Assembly (NCBI GenBank): GCA_937928775.1
Contig: CALFVI010000049.1
Span: forward strand, 1-37,271
DNA from: an uncultured Elioraea sp.
GTDB taxonomy: Bacteria; Pseudomonadota; Alphaproteobacteria; Acetobacterales; Acetobacteraceae
DNA length: 37,271 nt
Direction: 5' to 3'
How positions within the stretch are numbered: the first letter of the stretch is position 1; every line of letters starts with the position of its first letter. Shown here piece after piece: positions 36,651 to 37,271 of this stretch. A program made the position numbers and the translations under genes. The notes beneath the pieces were generated by a model. That model ran no database searches and was not told where the DNA came from. It saw only the letters and a program-made list of their open reading frames with translations.

Positions 36651-37271
36651 CCTAGGCTCAGGACTCATTGACCGAGCCGGAAGACGACGGTGCCGGCGAG
36701 ACTGATGGCTGCGAGGAAGGTGTGCGCGCACCAGTGGTCGTGCATGGCGATGCGTCGCCACTCTGTCAGTCGGCCGACCATGATCGCGATGCGGTGGCGC
36801 TGGCGGTAGAGCGTCGTGTCGTATGGGATGGGCTGCTTGCGGTTCGTCTTCGGGGGAATGCAGGCGGCAATGCCCTGCTCGGCGAGCGCGGCGCGAAACG
36901 GGTTGCTGTCGTTGCCTCGGTCGGCGATCAGCTCGGACGGCGTGGCGCTTGGAGTGCAGCCCGCCCCGGCTAGCGGCCGCTGCAACCGATCAGGCGCCCC
37001 TTTTTGGGCAGGCTGGCTGCGGTCCAGTGTGCTTTGAGGTGGGTGCTGTCGATGACAAGCCAGTCGGGCTCGCCTGCTTTGCCTACCAGCGCTGCAAACA
37101 TGCGGTCGAACACGCCCCCTGCGGCTTGTGCGCACGCAGCGGTTGTCGAGGGTCTTGCGAGGCCGCAGGCGCATCACGCCAGCGCAGGCGATGGCGAATG
37201 ACGGAGATGATGCCGCTCAGCACGCGCCGGTCAGCCACGCGCGGGACGCCACGGGACAGCGGGAAGGGCGG
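36651..37271 (-). mobile_element. IS5-family (IS427-like) insertion sequence, transposase frame-broken, cut by window edge
   Basis: The minus strand reads, in three frames, PLSRGVPRVADRRVLSGII and HRLRWRDAPAA (37,260-37,150). GVFDRMFAALVGKAGEPDWL with the first catalytic Asp in VIDSTHLKAH follows (about 37,110-36,990). LIADRGNDSNPFRAALAEQG, IPPKTNRKQPIPYDTTLYRQ and RHRIAIMVGRLTEWRRI (catalytic Glu region absent or changed) then run to a TGA at 36667-36665. This order is that of IS5/IS427 transposases. The stop overlaps a likely terminal repeat, read on the minus strand as TGAGTCCTGAGCC (36655-36667), next to CTAG. At least two frameshifts make it inactive unless programmed. The beginning lies outside the window. 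Confidence 0.75.

Overview
The window comes from a high-GC alphaproteobacterium, most likely an acetic-acid-bacteria relative (Acetobacterales/Rhodospirillales). The evidence is gene order and family content: a mipZ-type division ATPase, a mitofilin-hemY pair after hemD, tsaD divergent from hemC, talC-DUF484-xerC, and rimP-nusA-ylxR-infB-rbfA ... truB-rpsO-pnp. The taxonomic placement is inference; no database could be searched.

Region 1 (1-23,865) is housekeeping DNA. It holds the 5' end of hemC (minus), tsaD, a possible microprotein, priA (minus), talC, a decayed DUF484 gene, xerC, and the translation and RNA operon rimP-nusA-ylxR/L7Ae-infB-rbfA. A decayed sulfide-dehydrogenase-type flavoprotein gene lies on the opposite strand between rbfA and truB. 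Then come truB, rpsO, pnp, a nitronate-monooxygenase-like flavoprotein, hemD-mitofilin-hemY, mipZ and tRNA-Thr(CGU). Many junctions are ATGA or GTGA overlaps, so translational coupling is common. A terminator-like hairpin sits directly at the rimP start.

Region 2 (23,866-29,300) starts immediately after tRNA-Thr and looks like an eroded acquired island. It contains frame-broken small genes of possible mobile-element origin and two tandem paralogous four-helix membrane proteins (minus). An OLD-family ATPase/TOPRIM nuclease follows with an in-frame amber stop near its end. Its overlapping partner gene also carries an in-frame amber stop and is cut by the C-terminal remnant of an IS1182-like transposase. 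A short glycosyltransferase remnant on the minus strand closes the region.

Region 3 (29,304-35,692) is a tightly coupled five-gene operon: DegT/AHBA-type aminotransferase, FAD-dependent oxidoreductase, SAM methyltransferase, FemAB/GNAT-like acyltransferase and CgeB-like glycosyltransferase. The combination suggests biosynthesis and transfer of a modified (amino, methyl, acyl) sugar onto a surface glycan or protein, but the product is unknown. It is the best candidate here for an undescribed pathway.

Region 4 (35,693-37,271) carries a frame-broken, truncated chemoreceptor N-terminus (signal anchor plus HAMP). It is followed by a frame-broken IS5/IS427-type transposase that runs off the right edge.

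Pseudogenes are frequent (DUF484, flavocytochrome c flavoprotein, OLD, its partner, glycosyltransferase, MCP, IS elements), while essential genes are intact. That points to real decay rather than uniformly poor sequence, though read-level checks would be needed to exclude indel errors.
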